Part shown: positions 44,367 to 55,876 of the stretch, piece by piece
Layout of the letters: every line of letters begins with the position of its first letter
Numbering within the stretch: the first letter of the stretch is position 1
Assembly: GCA_014905825.1 (NCBI GenBank)
Contig: JACGCN010000047.1
Coordinates: 186,001 to 250,000 of the forward strand
Length of the DNA stretch: 64,000 bases
From: Lyophyllum atratum
Taxonomy: Eukaryota; Basidiomycota; Agaricomycetes; Agaricales; Lyophyllaceae
Direction of reading: 5' to 3'
Position numbers and translations under genes: made by a program
The notes under the pieces: generated by a model
The model's input: the letters and a program-made list of their open reading frames with translations, nothing else
What the model was told of the DNA's origin: nothing
Databases searched by the model: none

Positions 44367-46612
44367 ATGGATTTCTTTACCCGTCTCGCGTCTTTGTCTT
44401 ACAGAGACGCTCTCCTCTCTGTCGTTGGAGCGGGCCTGGTGAGTCTCAAATACGTCCGTCTGTTGCTCAAGTAATTGGATTAACGCTATTTGGACTCCTT
44501 TTAGCTCACCCACCTCATCTTCAAGCGCACCGAAACGCACGAACCTTCACATCTCGTCGTGCTGCTTTTCGTTTTCCCCGCATCACTCACCTTCTTGCTC
44601 CTGCAGCACTTTCCTTCTTATCTCGAGGCCGCAGCTGCCTCCTTCCTTACCTTCTGGGTGACTCTTGGAACATCGATACTCACATATCGCTTGTCTCCTT
44701 GGCATCCCCTTGCAAAATACCCTGGTCCGCTCGTATGCAAAGTCTCGAAGCTGTGGATGGCCTTCCTCTCCCTTCGTGGAAAGCAGCATACCTACTACGC
44801 TAAGCTCCACGAAACGTACGGAGACGTCGTCCGAGTCGCTGAGTGCTGTCCGATCCTATTGACTCCGGTTGCGTTACTAAGCCGTATCATGCAGGACCCA
44901 ATGAACTGTCATTCCGTGACGTCGATGCAATCGCGCCCATGATGGGACCGCAAGGGTTACAGAAAGGCCCGTGTACGTCTCAGCTCTCGATGATATCACT
45001 CCCCAGAATATCCCGCTGATATCGAACCTTAGTCTGGGATGGGCGCATCCCCGAGGCCGATGCGATCAGGCCTATGATCTCTCTCAGGGACAAAGCAGAG
45101 CACACGCGCAGGAGGCGCCCGTGGACTCGAGCATTCAACACTGCAGCGCTCAAAGGTTATGAGGACATGATCACAAGCCGGTGTGTGCAGCTTGTGGAGA
45201 CACTCGGAAACCAGGTTGGTGCAGTGGATATGTCGCAATGGGTTTCATACTTCACGTACGTTCTCGGTACTATCGATTCCCCCTTATGTGGTATAAATAT
45301 CTGAGGGAGCAACAGCTACGATTTCATGAATGACCTGGCGTGAGTGCTGCACGCTGTGACTTCCGATTTTATACCCTTTCTAACGTGACTGCGCAGTTTC
45401 GGCGGAGGCACAGAGATGATGCGCGATGGCGATGTAGATGGTTTATGGCACCTTCTCGAGGCTGGTCAGAAGTAAATCCTCCAGCCGCTCAAATGACCTT
45501 CTCTCATACTTGTCTGATAGGAATGCCATCTTCATGAGTCACGTCCCCTGGCTCGGCGCACTCTTTTTGCGCTTCCCCAATTTCGCAACAGACCTCAAAG
45601 CGTTCCGGGAGCATGCAAAAAAGTGTGCAATGGCACGTAAAAAGCGCGGCTCGCCGCACAAGGACTTGTTCCATCACCTTGTGCGTCCCCTGACTCTGCA
45701 TCCCTGGATCCTAACTGAGAAACTCATCTACGCAAATTAATCAGATTGACGAAGACGGCATCTCTGCAACTCCGCCGACCGTATTCGAAGTCGTGAGTGA
45801 TGGTAGGTTCCTCGTCTTCCACATTCTCCAATGCTTCTAACACAACGATGTTCTGGTAGGCGGCTTAGCTATTATCGCGGGCTCCGACACAACTTCCAGT
45901 GCTATCACCAATCTCATCTACTATCTTTTATGCAACCCTAGCGCGTATAAGCGGCTGCAGGACGAGATCGACGAGCTCGGCGAAGATGTCATGGACTATG
46001 CCAAGCAGGCACATTTGCCATATCTGAATGCCTCAATGTATGCCTGCCATGTTGGTGTTGCCTCAGTAACACGTACTCATATCTATTAACACAGAAACGA
46101 GAGTCTGCGTCTCTTCCCACCCGTCCTGAGCGGCAGTCAGCGCTACGTCGACGAAGGAAAAGCCATAGGGTCCCAGTAGGTCACCCCTTCCAGTGCCATA
46201 GACCACTTGCTCACCCGCTTCCAGTTACGTGCCCGAGGGAACCAGCACATTTATCCCCTCCTACAGCCTTCATCGCGACCCGCGCTACTTCACGCCACTC
46301 CCCGACGCGTTCCTTCCCGAGCGGTGGCTCCCAGCCGATATGCAAACGACCCTCGAGCCTGGCCACTTCAAAGATCAAGCCAACGTTGTCCTCAACCAAA
46401 ACGCGTTTATTCCCTTCTCGTTCGGGCCGTCGAACTGTGTGGGTAAGAACCTGGCGTGGATGGAGATGAGGATGCTCGTATGCTTGATGATACAGAAGTA
46501 TGATATGCGCTTCGAGAAGGGATATCAGCCCGGGCGATGGCAGGACGATATGTTGGATTACTTCGTGATGATGAAGGGGAAGCTCCCGGTTGCGTTGACG
46601 CCGAGGAAGTGA
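44367..46612 (+). CDS. Cytochrome P450 monooxygenase
   Basis: Heme-thiolate monooxygenase anchored in the ER. The start at 44367 gives MDFFTRLASLSYRDALL and hydrophobic N-terminal segments (LLFVFPASLTFLLLQHFP). A Pro-rich hinge (SPWHPLAKYPGPLVCK) follows. Family signatures in order: helix C region RRRRPWTRAFN, I-helix IIAGSDTTSSAI, ExxR motif NESLRLFP, PERW region DAFLPERWLP and heme loop FSFGPSNCVGKNLA with the Cys ligand. About nine exons, some very small (around 45305-45420), so internal joins are approximate. No frame break was evident. The specific CYP family cannot be set by eye; the SGSQRYVDEGKAIG region between ExxR and PERW is typical of basidiomycete P450s. It is adjacent to ERG3 and AIM9-like genes without sign of a shared pathway. 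Confidence 0.9.
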
Positions 46613-46900
46613 ACATTTGTAGCGATGGTTTGCGTCGATGTAATTCGTATGTATGGGCCTGTCCGAATCGATGCCCTTGGACTAAGATAAAATAGAGTGA
46701 CTAGAAGTGTCGATCTTTGTCCAGGGAACCCTTGCTTACACCATGATCCATAATAGACATCAGGTCTTCGGATGGCTCAAAAAACGGAGGAACAACTGAT
46801 CGTGTCTTTCTAGGAGAGACCAGCTCGCTGGGCTTCAAGTTGCTCCGCGAACCTTGAACCTATAGCCCCGGAGAAATACACGGCCAAAGAAACGACTCGG

Positions 46901-48810
46901 ATGATCCGTCGTGTACTTCGACTGACGGCGTCCCCCAGATATCCCCTCGCCTCATCGACCCTATCAGCAACGAGTAGGCGGATCTCCTCTCGAATCAATA
47001 CCCTGAAGTTTTCTGAGGCGGAGAAGCGTAGCTTCTACGAGTATACGTCAGGACGCTGGCTGTGGAACGAGTCTCAACGTGAGTGTTGAACGTTGACGTG
47101 TTATCATTGCCCTTGGTGAATCTATTTCTCCATCCAAGAGCTCAGCGCTCGCCGTGTGGAGTTCAATGTGGATGCCATACAGCGAGTAGCATGTCAAGCG
47201 TTCGGCGCTGCGTCATGTGCCAGTTTCAGCAAATTAGATGAAGGTGCGTGTTACTGGCGTTTCTGAACTGGGCCATTCACCATGTTCTGCGTTAGGCTCT
47301 TACAACAAAGTCTTCCTCCTTCGATTTGATGACGATAGAGAGGCAATCGTTCGGATACCATGTCCCCTTGCAGGGCCTGCGTTTCTAGCCACGGCCAGTG
47401 AAGTGGCCTCTATGCAATTTGCACGCGACGTCCTCAAAATTCCTAGTCCTCGGGTCCTCGCTTGGTCTGGCACGGCGAACGCGAGCGTCAATCCCGTCGG
47501 CGCCGAATACATCATCATGGAAAAGGCTCCTGGAATCGATTTGCGGACGCGTTGGCCGCTCATAACTGCCGGCTCTGACGCATTGGCCTTTGTCAATGAT
47601 TTCGTCGACATGGAGCGGAAGTTTGAGCGTGTGTCCTTCAGTCAGATAGGCAGTCTGTATTTCAAGGAAGACGTTTCTTCCGGACTTCGCGATCGACCGC
47701 TTTTCTCACCCGACGTTGATCTGGACGGAGACGAGACCATCAAGGCGGCAGCGGAGAAGTACCGTATCGGTCCTATGAGTGATCGCCAATGGTGGCGTGG
47801 GGGGCGTGCAGAATTAGACATTGATCGTGGCCCTTGTAAGCCTTCCGTTCAAAGTTTGGAAAACCGTCGCACCACCACACTGATGAACCCACTTAGGGTC
47901 TGAACCTCTCTCGTATTTTATTGCAGCCGTGCGCTGCGAACTGACTTACATCGAGAGTCCAGACGCATCCGCGTTACAGTTCCGGCAGAATCCATTCGTA
48001 CCACTGTCTCTATACAAGCGGATCCTCCACATGTGCATGAAGGTGTTCCCGCTCATTCTACCTCCAGCGGAGCTCTGTGCTCCGACCTTATGGCACCCTG
48101 ACTTGAGCGAAGCCAATATCAGAGTCGCCGCTGAATCCGGAGCCAGCATCACGTCTGTCATTGACTGGCAGTATGCCAAGGTCGCACCATACTTCACTCA
48201 AGCCCTGTTCCCGTCTATGCTCCTCTATGACGGAGACGTTCTCCCAGTTCCTTCTGGCCTTCGGTTACCCAAACTCCCCGCTGACCTCGACACTTACCCT
48301 CCTGACAAACAGGTCTCTATTCGCAGCCATCATCGCCTCATCATGCGTCAGAAGGCCTATGAGATCTTTCACGCGGAGCGGGGGACCGATCGACGTAAGG
48401 CAGCCAACAAGCTGTTGCACGCTGCGGCGGTGACGATGCTACCCTGGTATATCCTCAGGTCCTGGAGTCATGGCCCTCATCTCATCATGAACGCCCTCGG
48501 CGACATCGCTGACTTGTGGGACACTGTCGTACATGATGTGGGGATGGTGTGTCCTCTGGACGATCTTAGCCCCGACTTCCACGCAGAGCTGGAGAAGAAT
48601 GAACCGTTGCTGGACGACCTCGCGTATTATGATGAGGCTGTTACAACGATGACGAAAGCTATTGGATGTGCTGGTGACGGCTGGGTCGCTCATGAGGAAT
48701 ACCAGGATGCAGTGGAGGAATGTCGGCGTTTACGGATACTTTGGGATAAACAGGCACCGGGGAAGCCATTCCCGCTTGAAGACGGGATGTTCTCTTTCTT
48801 TCTGTCCTAG
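46901..48810 (+). CDS. AIM9/APH-fold mitochondrial phosphotransferase-like protein
   Basis: Aminoglycoside-phosphotransferase-fold protein of the 'altered inheritance of mitochondria 9' type. The start at 46901 gives a mitochondrial presequence rich in Arg/Ser (MIRRVLRLTASPRYPLASST). Then come FYEYTSGRWLWNESQQLSAR, LDEGSYNKVFLLRFDD (P-loop-like region) and EAIVRIPCPLAGPAFLATAS. Next are NPVGAEYIIMEKAPGIDL, TLWHPDLSEANIRV (Brenner motif HxDxxxxN) and SVIDWQYAKVAPYF (metal-binding Asp). The C-terminal helical region ends LEDGMFSFFLS. Introns at about 47081-47140, 47252-47295 and 47838-47925 all keep the frame. Length, about 550 residues, is normal. The substrate is unknown. Catalytic residues are present, so an active kinase-like enzyme is plausible. 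Confidence 0.85.
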
Positions 48811-50618
48811 CAGTTCTCTCTCTTTCCGTCCTAGCAGTCCTAATCTGTCTCGGACGTGACATTGTCATAACTAGAAAAAAGCATGTTCAATTTCACAGTG
48901 ATGATCTTGATACGTGAACACCCAGGGCGCCGTTCAGGCTTCAAGGAGGTCGGGGTTGTCCCCCTGGTCAATACACTCTGTTTCCCAACTGGCAGCACTG
49001 CAACACAGTTGAAAGTCGCCAAGGAGGTCCCTTCAAGTTTTCCACAGTATCCGAGAACTCGACCTCGAGAGTGATGGTCTTTCCGGTGCGAGTCCTGTCG
49101 AAGATCTCCCTCCCTAGCGTGTTGTGAGTATGGAAAGCGAGACCGGCCGCTGTCTCGCCCGCTTCAGTTTTGGCACATCACTCGGCATCTTAGGAACCAC
49201 CTAGACTTGGTAACCCGACCGTCCGCTGACCATTAGCGCGCCTGAGCGTTGAGGACTGTGACCGAGTACTGAGGACTAAACTATGTCTACCTAGAACAGG
49301 TTCCCTGGACCCGCAGAGGAAATACCCCTTCCAAGTTCAACCTGGCGGCGGTTGCTGGCACAGCCGTTGGAGGCTATAAATTATGAATCGCCCTGATCAC
49401 TCAAGGTACATCACTTCAAGCCTCAGGTTGAAAGAATTATCGCAGCCGGTCCCGGCAGTGGCAGCAAAGCTCGGCTTGAGCCGCTGAGAGGTTATGTGGC
49501 TCGCGTCAACGTCAAGTGAGGACGGAAAAACTTTAGCGCCTTGTGTGCTGTGGCCCTCCCTATGCGTAACAGACAGCAGGAATCCTGTCGATCAGCGTCG
49601 GCGTGCTGCTCCTGTCGTAGATTCTGAGTCCCTCGCCCTCGACCTCGCTCTCGCCTCTCCCCTCTCAACACAGTTCCGTCGCAGCGGAAACCCAAGGCCC
49701 AACGCTTGGCTAGGTATGGCACTGTCGGTCGATAGGATGATGACCGCCGATGTTATGGACCGTGTCTTGTGCGATGGATCCTGCTGAACCCACTAGTCCA
49801 TTGGTTGCCTAGTTTTTGTGAGAATGGAGCCATACGATATGGAAGGAACATCGCAGAAACGGACGCGCGTTACCAGAGTGGTCGATGGGAGAAGAGGAAG
49901 GGAACCGGTGACTGCCTAGAAGACCTGCTCGTTCGGGGGAATGGACACCGAGCTAGAACACCTGTTGAACCACGTCTCATCTCTTACTAAATGGCTATCG
50001 CTCGTTCGGATTACCTAGCTACGATCTGCTACGATGCGTAGTGCTAGCTCGATATGCAGAGTCCGTACGATTAGGGGTCACGGGCACGCTGCACCTGATC
50101 CAGGCATGACCCTACCAGGGTTTCTTTAAAGTTTATATAGCCACCCACAGATGTCCACAGGCACAATGTGGCCTGTGCTATCCGCGTTCAGGCCCACGCG
50201 GCAACCTGAAAACTACTGCATCTGCATCGCAGAAGCAGCAGACACAGCACTGCAGGCCGCACCGACAAGTCCGGCTAATCGCTCAGCGATGATGATATGA
50301 TGAACGAACGAGAACCTCTAGGAACCTCCCCTTCACTTCTCCATTCGCTCATACGGTCACCCAGCAAGGCTCCCGTGAATTGCGATGCTTCGGCTTGAAC
50401 TGTCTATAAAGGCATCAGGACGGACAGGGACATGATAGCTCTCCGGCCTATGAATATCGGCGAGTCCTTATATGCTGTACAATTTGACGTTCCCCCCGCG
50501 TACGCCCCAGACCATCACAGCTGTGACGATGGCGATGACACACGACCTGAGATTGCCCTTCCTGCTCACCGCGTATAAATCCCCGTCCCGGACCCCCTAT
50601 GCGTCTTCTGTACCCGCT
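48811..50618. other. Long stretch without an intact gene; contains a ubiquitin relic
   Basis: No supported complete gene. A minus-strand ubiquitin-like fragment lies at 49031-49092. TATAAA-like sequence at about 50573 probably belongs to the next gene. Confidence 0.4.
49031..49092 (-). pseudogene. Ubiquitin pseudogene fragment
   Basis: Read on the minus strand this short segment gives TGKTITLEVEFSDTVENLK, closely matching residues of the first third of ubiquitin (TGKTITLEVESSDTIDNVK). The frame then leaves the ubiquitin sequence. It is a decayed or transposed fragment of a ubiquitin gene. Confidence 0.7.
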
Positions 50619-51231
50619 ATGCGCCCCAGTTCCGCTGCCTCGGGATCGGGACATACACCGACCACGAACTCCTCTAGGATACATATTAGTAAACCAGCGC
50701 CGTCGATAGCGATGTCGCTCTCGAAACACAGCGCGGAGTCGCAGCGCACTGCGGATCCGAGGCATAGTTGTTCTGATAGCCATAGGGAGCGGGTGCCGCC
50801 GCCTTATACGCGTAGTGTAGAGCCGCCGTCCTATACACGCGATGGTCCCCCGACGGAACAGCCGCGCGCTATACCGATGTACATGTTCATCCTGGGGTTC
50901 GGTATGTTCTTCCATTTCGCGTCATGGTCCGTATCCGCTAACAAAAACCGCACTCGAAGTGTGCCCAATCTTTTGGCTGGTAGGCGCGTTCATGATGCGT
51001 GGGCCGCATTCACATCGTAGAGGAGCGTTCGACCCTTATCCATCATTGTCCGGGGCGGAGAAGGCCGCTGCGGAAGTGGAGGCGGAGAGGAGGAAGAGGC
51101 GGTGGGAGGTCGAGTTTAAGTGGGCGAAGCGGTGCATGTGGGCGACGGTGCTGTTTGTGGGCGTGGGTTTGACGGTGGGGATGTCGGTGTGGGGTGCGTT
51201 GATGTCAGCGAAGGGGGGGAAGGATGGATAG
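50619..51231 (+). CDS. PPxY membrane protein, diverged third paralog
   Basis: The start is uncertain. The Met at 50619 (MRPSSAASGSGHTPTT) follows a TATAAA at about 50573; longer frames begin at 50472. The N-terminal half is Ser/Pro-rich and carries PPxY-type motifs (VPPPYTRSVEPPSYTRDGPP). One intron (GTATGT to CTCGAAG, about 50904-50959) joins ILGF to VCPIFWLVGAFMMRG, equivalent to FPPFWIMGAWIL of the other two copies. A charged loop follows (KAAAEVEAERRKRRWEVEFK). The second anchor is MWATVLFVGVGLTVGMSVWG, ending SAKGGKDG. Order, intron place and topology match the family; sequence is otherwise diverged. It sits about 640 bp upstream of the right copy in tandem. Confidence 0.7.
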
Positions 51232-51659
51232 GGCGCGTTGGCGTCATAGGCTGTCAGTGTCACTTGGGCAGTGTTGTATCTAGCTGTACAATGTATTGGT
51301 TCTTTTCAGGGACCTGTACATGAAACCGATGTCAGATCTTGACGCGTGCGTCAATGCTGTGATCGCTCAATTGGCAGAGGAAGAAGAGGGAAAACCGCAT
51401 CATGGAAATTCTTAATCGATTGCTTCAAGATTGCTTCAAAGTTCCATTCATGGCAATTACTCGATATTTGCCTTTTCTGGTAATTTTGCCTCAAATTGCA
51501 ATACAACATCTCGGGTACACAACCTTTGTCCTTCCCTCATTGCAAGTGACGTGGTATGGACTTGAAGGTCACTGTATTTTCATTCCCTTTTTTCTTTGTA
51601 AGAGCTCCCTTGAATTTGAAAGGTGGCTAAGCCTCGAGGATTTTCAGACGTGTAAATTA

Positions 51660-52620
51660 TTGCCTGTTCTAGTATATTTGCAGTTGTAGACACCAATCCA
51701 ATCGGTTTCCACGTTCCTTAACGACCCCTGGATTGGCATCGTTCTCCCCGACCAATCCTGCATATTGACTGACTCTATATAAGCGGCGATACCAGGATGT
51801 CATCCTCATCAGCCCCTGCCCCGCATCGACTGCAACTTCAAGCCTACACCACCGCCTGCAACCAACTTGAACAATGTCTGCCCCCGTAGCCTCCACATCC
51901 ACTGTCACCGTCGACATCGAAGCACTGACTGCCCTTCCCGCCCCTACCCCGGTGTTCACATATACATCACGCACCCCACCCACCTTGGTGCCCGAGCGCA
52001 GCCCGCTCGATGACTATTTCGGATACACACTCTCTGCTTCTCGTACACACGAGAGCCGGCACGATCTCAGCGCTGCCGAGGTACTCCCACCCTACGTCGA
52101 AGACCTTCCTCCGACATACGCACTCAAAGCCCCCGAGCCCCTGACGCTCGCGCGGTACCTCTTTAAATTTGGATTCCGTGAGTATTCTCTTTCACCTTCC
52201 CAACGATCTCATCATTGACCACATCCTTCGCCTTATAGTGTTCCCACCGTTCTGGATTATGGGTGCTTGGATCCTCTTGTCGCCCTTGCGCGCACCTAGC
52301 GATGAGGTTGATGTGGAGGGTGGATGGATGGCGGACAAGACGGATGCAGAGCGCAAGCGCGTTCTCGAAGAGATGAGGAAAACGGAGGTCCGCTGGGCGA
52401 AGCGATGCCTTTGGGCGCTGATAGTGCTCGTCCTCCTTGCTGCCGTGGGCGGAATCGCTGCCTGGGCCGTCATGCGGTCATAAACGAACGACCATGACTC
52501 TACTACCACCCCCCTTTTCGCCTCTAAAACTCGACATCTCGCCAACTCCAATTCTTCGCATCCACTTTGCGCACACCGCGCATCTCATTCGCTTCGACTT
52601 CACACCCACACATTGACCTG
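51660..52620 (+). repeat. Right arm of an inverted segmental duplication
   Basis: Matches 37000-37950 in opposite orientation, from the upstream block (TATATTTGCAGTTGTAG, then CCAATCCAATCGGTTTCCAC) through the gene into its 3' UTR. Non-coding parts are also well conserved, which implies a recent origin. Confidence 0.8.
51874..52483 (+). CDS. Small PPxY-motif membrane protein (right copy)
   Basis: Near-identical to the left copy at 37134-37743. The start at 51874 gives MSAPVASTSTVTVDIEALTA, then the conserved segment ERSPLDDYFGYTLSASRTHE and the PPxY-type motifs LPPYVEDLPPTYA. One intron (GTGAGT to TTATAG) after YLFKFGF joins LFPPFWIMGAWILLSPLR. A charged loop (DKTDAERKRVLEEMRKTEVR) and the last anchor (LLAAVGGIAAWAVMRS) follow. 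Differences from the left copy are mostly conservative (A/V, I/L, K/R), so both copies appear to remain under selection. Its diverged relative lies just upstream, so this is probably the ancestral locus. Confidence 0.82.
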
Positions 52621-53598
52621 TCTTTTACCACTGGTGTTTCTCGCCCACGGACTTCACCCATACCCAATACCCTCTGAGAGGGCCAACTGTATCAATAGCA
52701 CCTCATGACCACGACTACGATTATTCACTATCTATTAGAAACGAAATTTACGAAATTTGCAATGACTCTTACCATTATTTGTGCGACAAATCTTCAGTTG
52801 GATCAGATAAATCTTAAGTTGAATCGATAGACCTTGAGAGACAGTTGGGCTTGACGAATTATGAGAGGGTACGAGTACGTGCCTCAGTCTCTTTCCGTGA
52901 TGTGACGCGCTTATGAACAAGTGCGGGATCTCGTCTGTGCAGATCTCCCTCCAACCCAGGTCCCAGGGATTGGTCGATCCACGTACGACAACCGCTCTGT
53001 TGAAAGTCTTTTTGCCATGTGCGCTCCACCACTCTGCACAAGTGGCATGCTATAGGGTCGTCTCAGTCGTGGCCTTGTTGAATCTGCGACCGTTATAAAC
53101 ATGTATAGCAGCGAAGCATTCAACCTCCACTAGCGAAAGCATCGGTCATGGATGCCGAATGAAACTCTAGCTCGCTCCCGGTGCTAGGATTGTAATAGAG
53201 CGTCACCTGGACAGTCCCTACTTTCATTACATTTACCGAGGCGAAGTTCCAATCATTATCTTTCAGCTTCCTGAATGTACAAATAGTATGGGGGCAGATT
53301 CGTTACCTTGCTGTTCGGACCTCGTCAGCAAAATAGCTATGTAGATGTCAATCCTCTAGTGGAGGCATCAACGGAGAAAGATAGTCCGGTGGTCAGCAGG
53401 ACGTTCTATGAGGTCTAGAACGCAGGTCATGACGTTCCCGCCGATCCGCTTCATGTCGACTGGCGAAATCAGGCAAGGCCCAGGAGGAATATGCAGAGCA
53501 CCAGCCTCGCATGTTACAAATACAATTGACCTCGGTGATCAGTCCTAGAATACAAGTTATTTTCAGTATGAGGGCCAATTTTCTCGATCGCGACTGAT
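52621..53598. other. Intergenic region, nothing recognised
   Basis: Short open frames with no support, between the PPxY gene and the 3' end of the deacetylase gene. Confidence 0.45.
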
Positions 53599-55540
53599 TC
53601 ATACGTCTATCTCCACATCCATAGGCGCACCGTTACCGTTGCTTGACTCGGCCGCAGGATTACTGTTTTCTTTGTCTTTATCCTTATCAGCAGCCTTGCC
53701 CCTTCCACGTCCCCTTCCCCTTCCCCTCCCCCTGCCCCTCCGCGTGGGCGGAGCAACCGCCCCCTCCGATTCCTCGTCTCCTTCCTCACGTGCTGGAGCG
53801 GCCGGCGCAGTACCTCGCCCCCTACCCCGTCCCCGGCCACGACCGCGCCGCCCTCCCCGCACGCCGCGACGAGGAGTCCCTCGTGCAGGTGTAGAGGGCG
53901 TCTCATCCTCGTCATGATCAACATCATTATCTCCGTCGAAAAATTCGTTCCGCGCGTTGGACGGATCCACTCTCGTCTCCCCCGCTCTACCCGTCCCCCT
54001 CTCCTCATCCTTCTCCTCTGCGTTGCGCTCCTCGTCGCCCATCAAGCCTTGCAGGTCGGGAGGGATTTCCTGCATCGCGACGCTCGGTGCGCCTTGGAGA
54101 TAGCGCAGTTTGTTTCGAATGCTGATTGTGATGCGTTGTAGTGAAGCGGGGGAGTTCTGGTTATCGACTTTGCCTGTGAGCGGCGGATGGAGCTTCCAGT
54201 GCGAATCCTCGAAGAAGGAATCGTACACCGTCGCGGGAAGTTCGTCTGGGATGGTCGCGCCTACTAGAACGGCGGTCTCGTACGTCCAGCACCGGCTGAC
54301 GTTTTTGATGGTATATCCACCGCCACCAACGACTAAGAGAGGCACGTTATACTTCCGCACGAAGTTGACGCATTCACCATGGGCAGCGATGGATAGATTG
54401 AAAGCACCGAGACGATCGCACCCTAGCGAGTCAGCGCCGCATTGAAGGACGATTGCGGAAGGGCGGAAAGCAGTGACAGTGTCGTCGATGACGGTCTTGA
54501 ATATCGTCAAGTACATGTCGTCGTTGATTCCGTCCTGCAGAGGGACATTTAGACAGAAGTGCTTTCCGGGCCCGCTGCCGTTGTCGTCGAGTTTACCAGT
54601 GCCTGGGAAGAAGTCACCAGTGTATTTGTGGAAGGAGACAGTCATTACGCGGTTGCTCTGATAGAACGCCAGTTCGACGCCGTCGCCGTGGTGGATGTCG
54701 ATGTCGATATACAGTACACGTGGATGATACCTGATTCAACCGTGTTAAATACCGCTGAAATAATTGATCAGCAAATAATTATTTCGAACCTGAGGAGCTC
54801 AAGGATCGCGAGAACGATGTCGTTGACGTAGCAAAAGCCGCTCGCCTCCCCACGTTTCGCGTGGTGCAAGCCGCCCGACCAATTGATCGCAATGTCAGTG
54901 GTACCTGCACATAACTTTCGCGCGCCTGCAAGGGACCCGCCAGCATACATACGGCAGAAGTCAAACATGTCAGCAAAGATAGGGCAATCTTCAACGCAGT
55001 TGAAGACGTCAATCATCTGCCTCATTTGAGTCTGATTCCCCGGTGTAACTCTAGAAGGGTAAGCGTCTATGTGCGTTGCAAGATGTAGGATGGGTTGTAT
55101 GCTTACCTGGAGAGGAAATCAATGTAGTCATGATCATGGTATTGTTCGAGCTCGGCTTGGGTTGCTGGCCGTGGATCATAGATTTGATGAATCTGTTTGT
55201 CGAGCCCGTATCCCATCACAAGCGCGTTCGTCAAAGTTAAACGGTGAGGTTTCATGGGATGTCGCTCCTAGAAACGGACGCTGATTTAGCTACATAGTGC
55301 ATCCAGAAGTAAGAGTTATTTATACTCCATAGTGATGTCCTCCGACGCCTTTGGGTGAGTAGTATGATACGATAGGTCGAGAATGCGCCTTGGAAATGTT
55401 CATTCAACTACAGTTAAACGTCGCAGCGTATGCTGGCTTACGTTTATATGCTCGGTAATCGGTTGAGCGGTACCATTCGCCCCTCGGTCGAAGAAATATG
55501 GTGACGAAGAGAACGTAGTGGCCTGCGAGGTCCGAACCAT
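53599..55540 (-). CDS. RPD3: Class I histone deacetylase (RPD3/HDAC1 type) with RG-rich tail
   Basis: Zinc-dependent deacetylase of nuclear co-repressor complexes. The start at 55540 gives [20 protein letters not shown]. Exons join to [40 protein letters not shown] and [14 protein letters not shown]. Catalytic features: [20 protein letters not shown] (tandem His), [19 protein letters not shown] (zinc Asp and His), [35 protein letters not shown] (zinc Asp) and [16 protein letters not shown] (with the active-site Tyr). After the domain a disordered tail has an acidic part ([18 protein letters not shown]) and two long Arg-Gly runs (GRGRGRGRG), ending [14 protein letters not shown]-rich tails are unusual for yeast Rpd3 but occur in basidiomycete copies. 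It is divergent to the PER1 gene, 336 bp away. Confidence 0.93.
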
Positions 55541-55876
55541 TTCAAAGGGCTGCGACGTGCTATACTATGTTCACGAAGATGCCACACAATGTGGACGCTA
55601 ACCGACGCTAACTCGGGCCGTTAACTATTTGTGCTTATCATGAAAATCCGGTTGATAGGACGCACCAAAGAGATATCAGAAGATTGTTGGCGCGTTGTAG
55701 TAAAGCGACAAGTAATTCGTTACCAGCAGCTTTTGGAATTCGAATTTGCGACCGGTATGAAGGTGGAACGAGACTTAGCGAGATTTTCGAAATCTTGAAT
55801 GTTCATTGTCAGCGGAGATTTCTTCCCACGCACTTCCGTCTCCACCAACAATTCCACATCGCCCATTCCGCGTCCG
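55541..55876. promoter_or_regulatory. Shared promoter region of RPD3 and PER1
   Basis: A 336-bp gap between divergent starts at 55540 (minus) and 55877 (plus). No clear TATA box was found. Confidence 0.45.

Noticed and set aside
44367..46612. P450 as a tailoring enzyme of the peptide locus
   Set aside because: It is about 8 kb from the last precursor, beyond one arm of the inverted duplication and next to ERG3; no sequence evidence links it.
53639..53917. Plus-strand Pro/Leu/Arg-rich frames
   Set aside because: Antisense of the RG-rich tail of the histone deacetylase.
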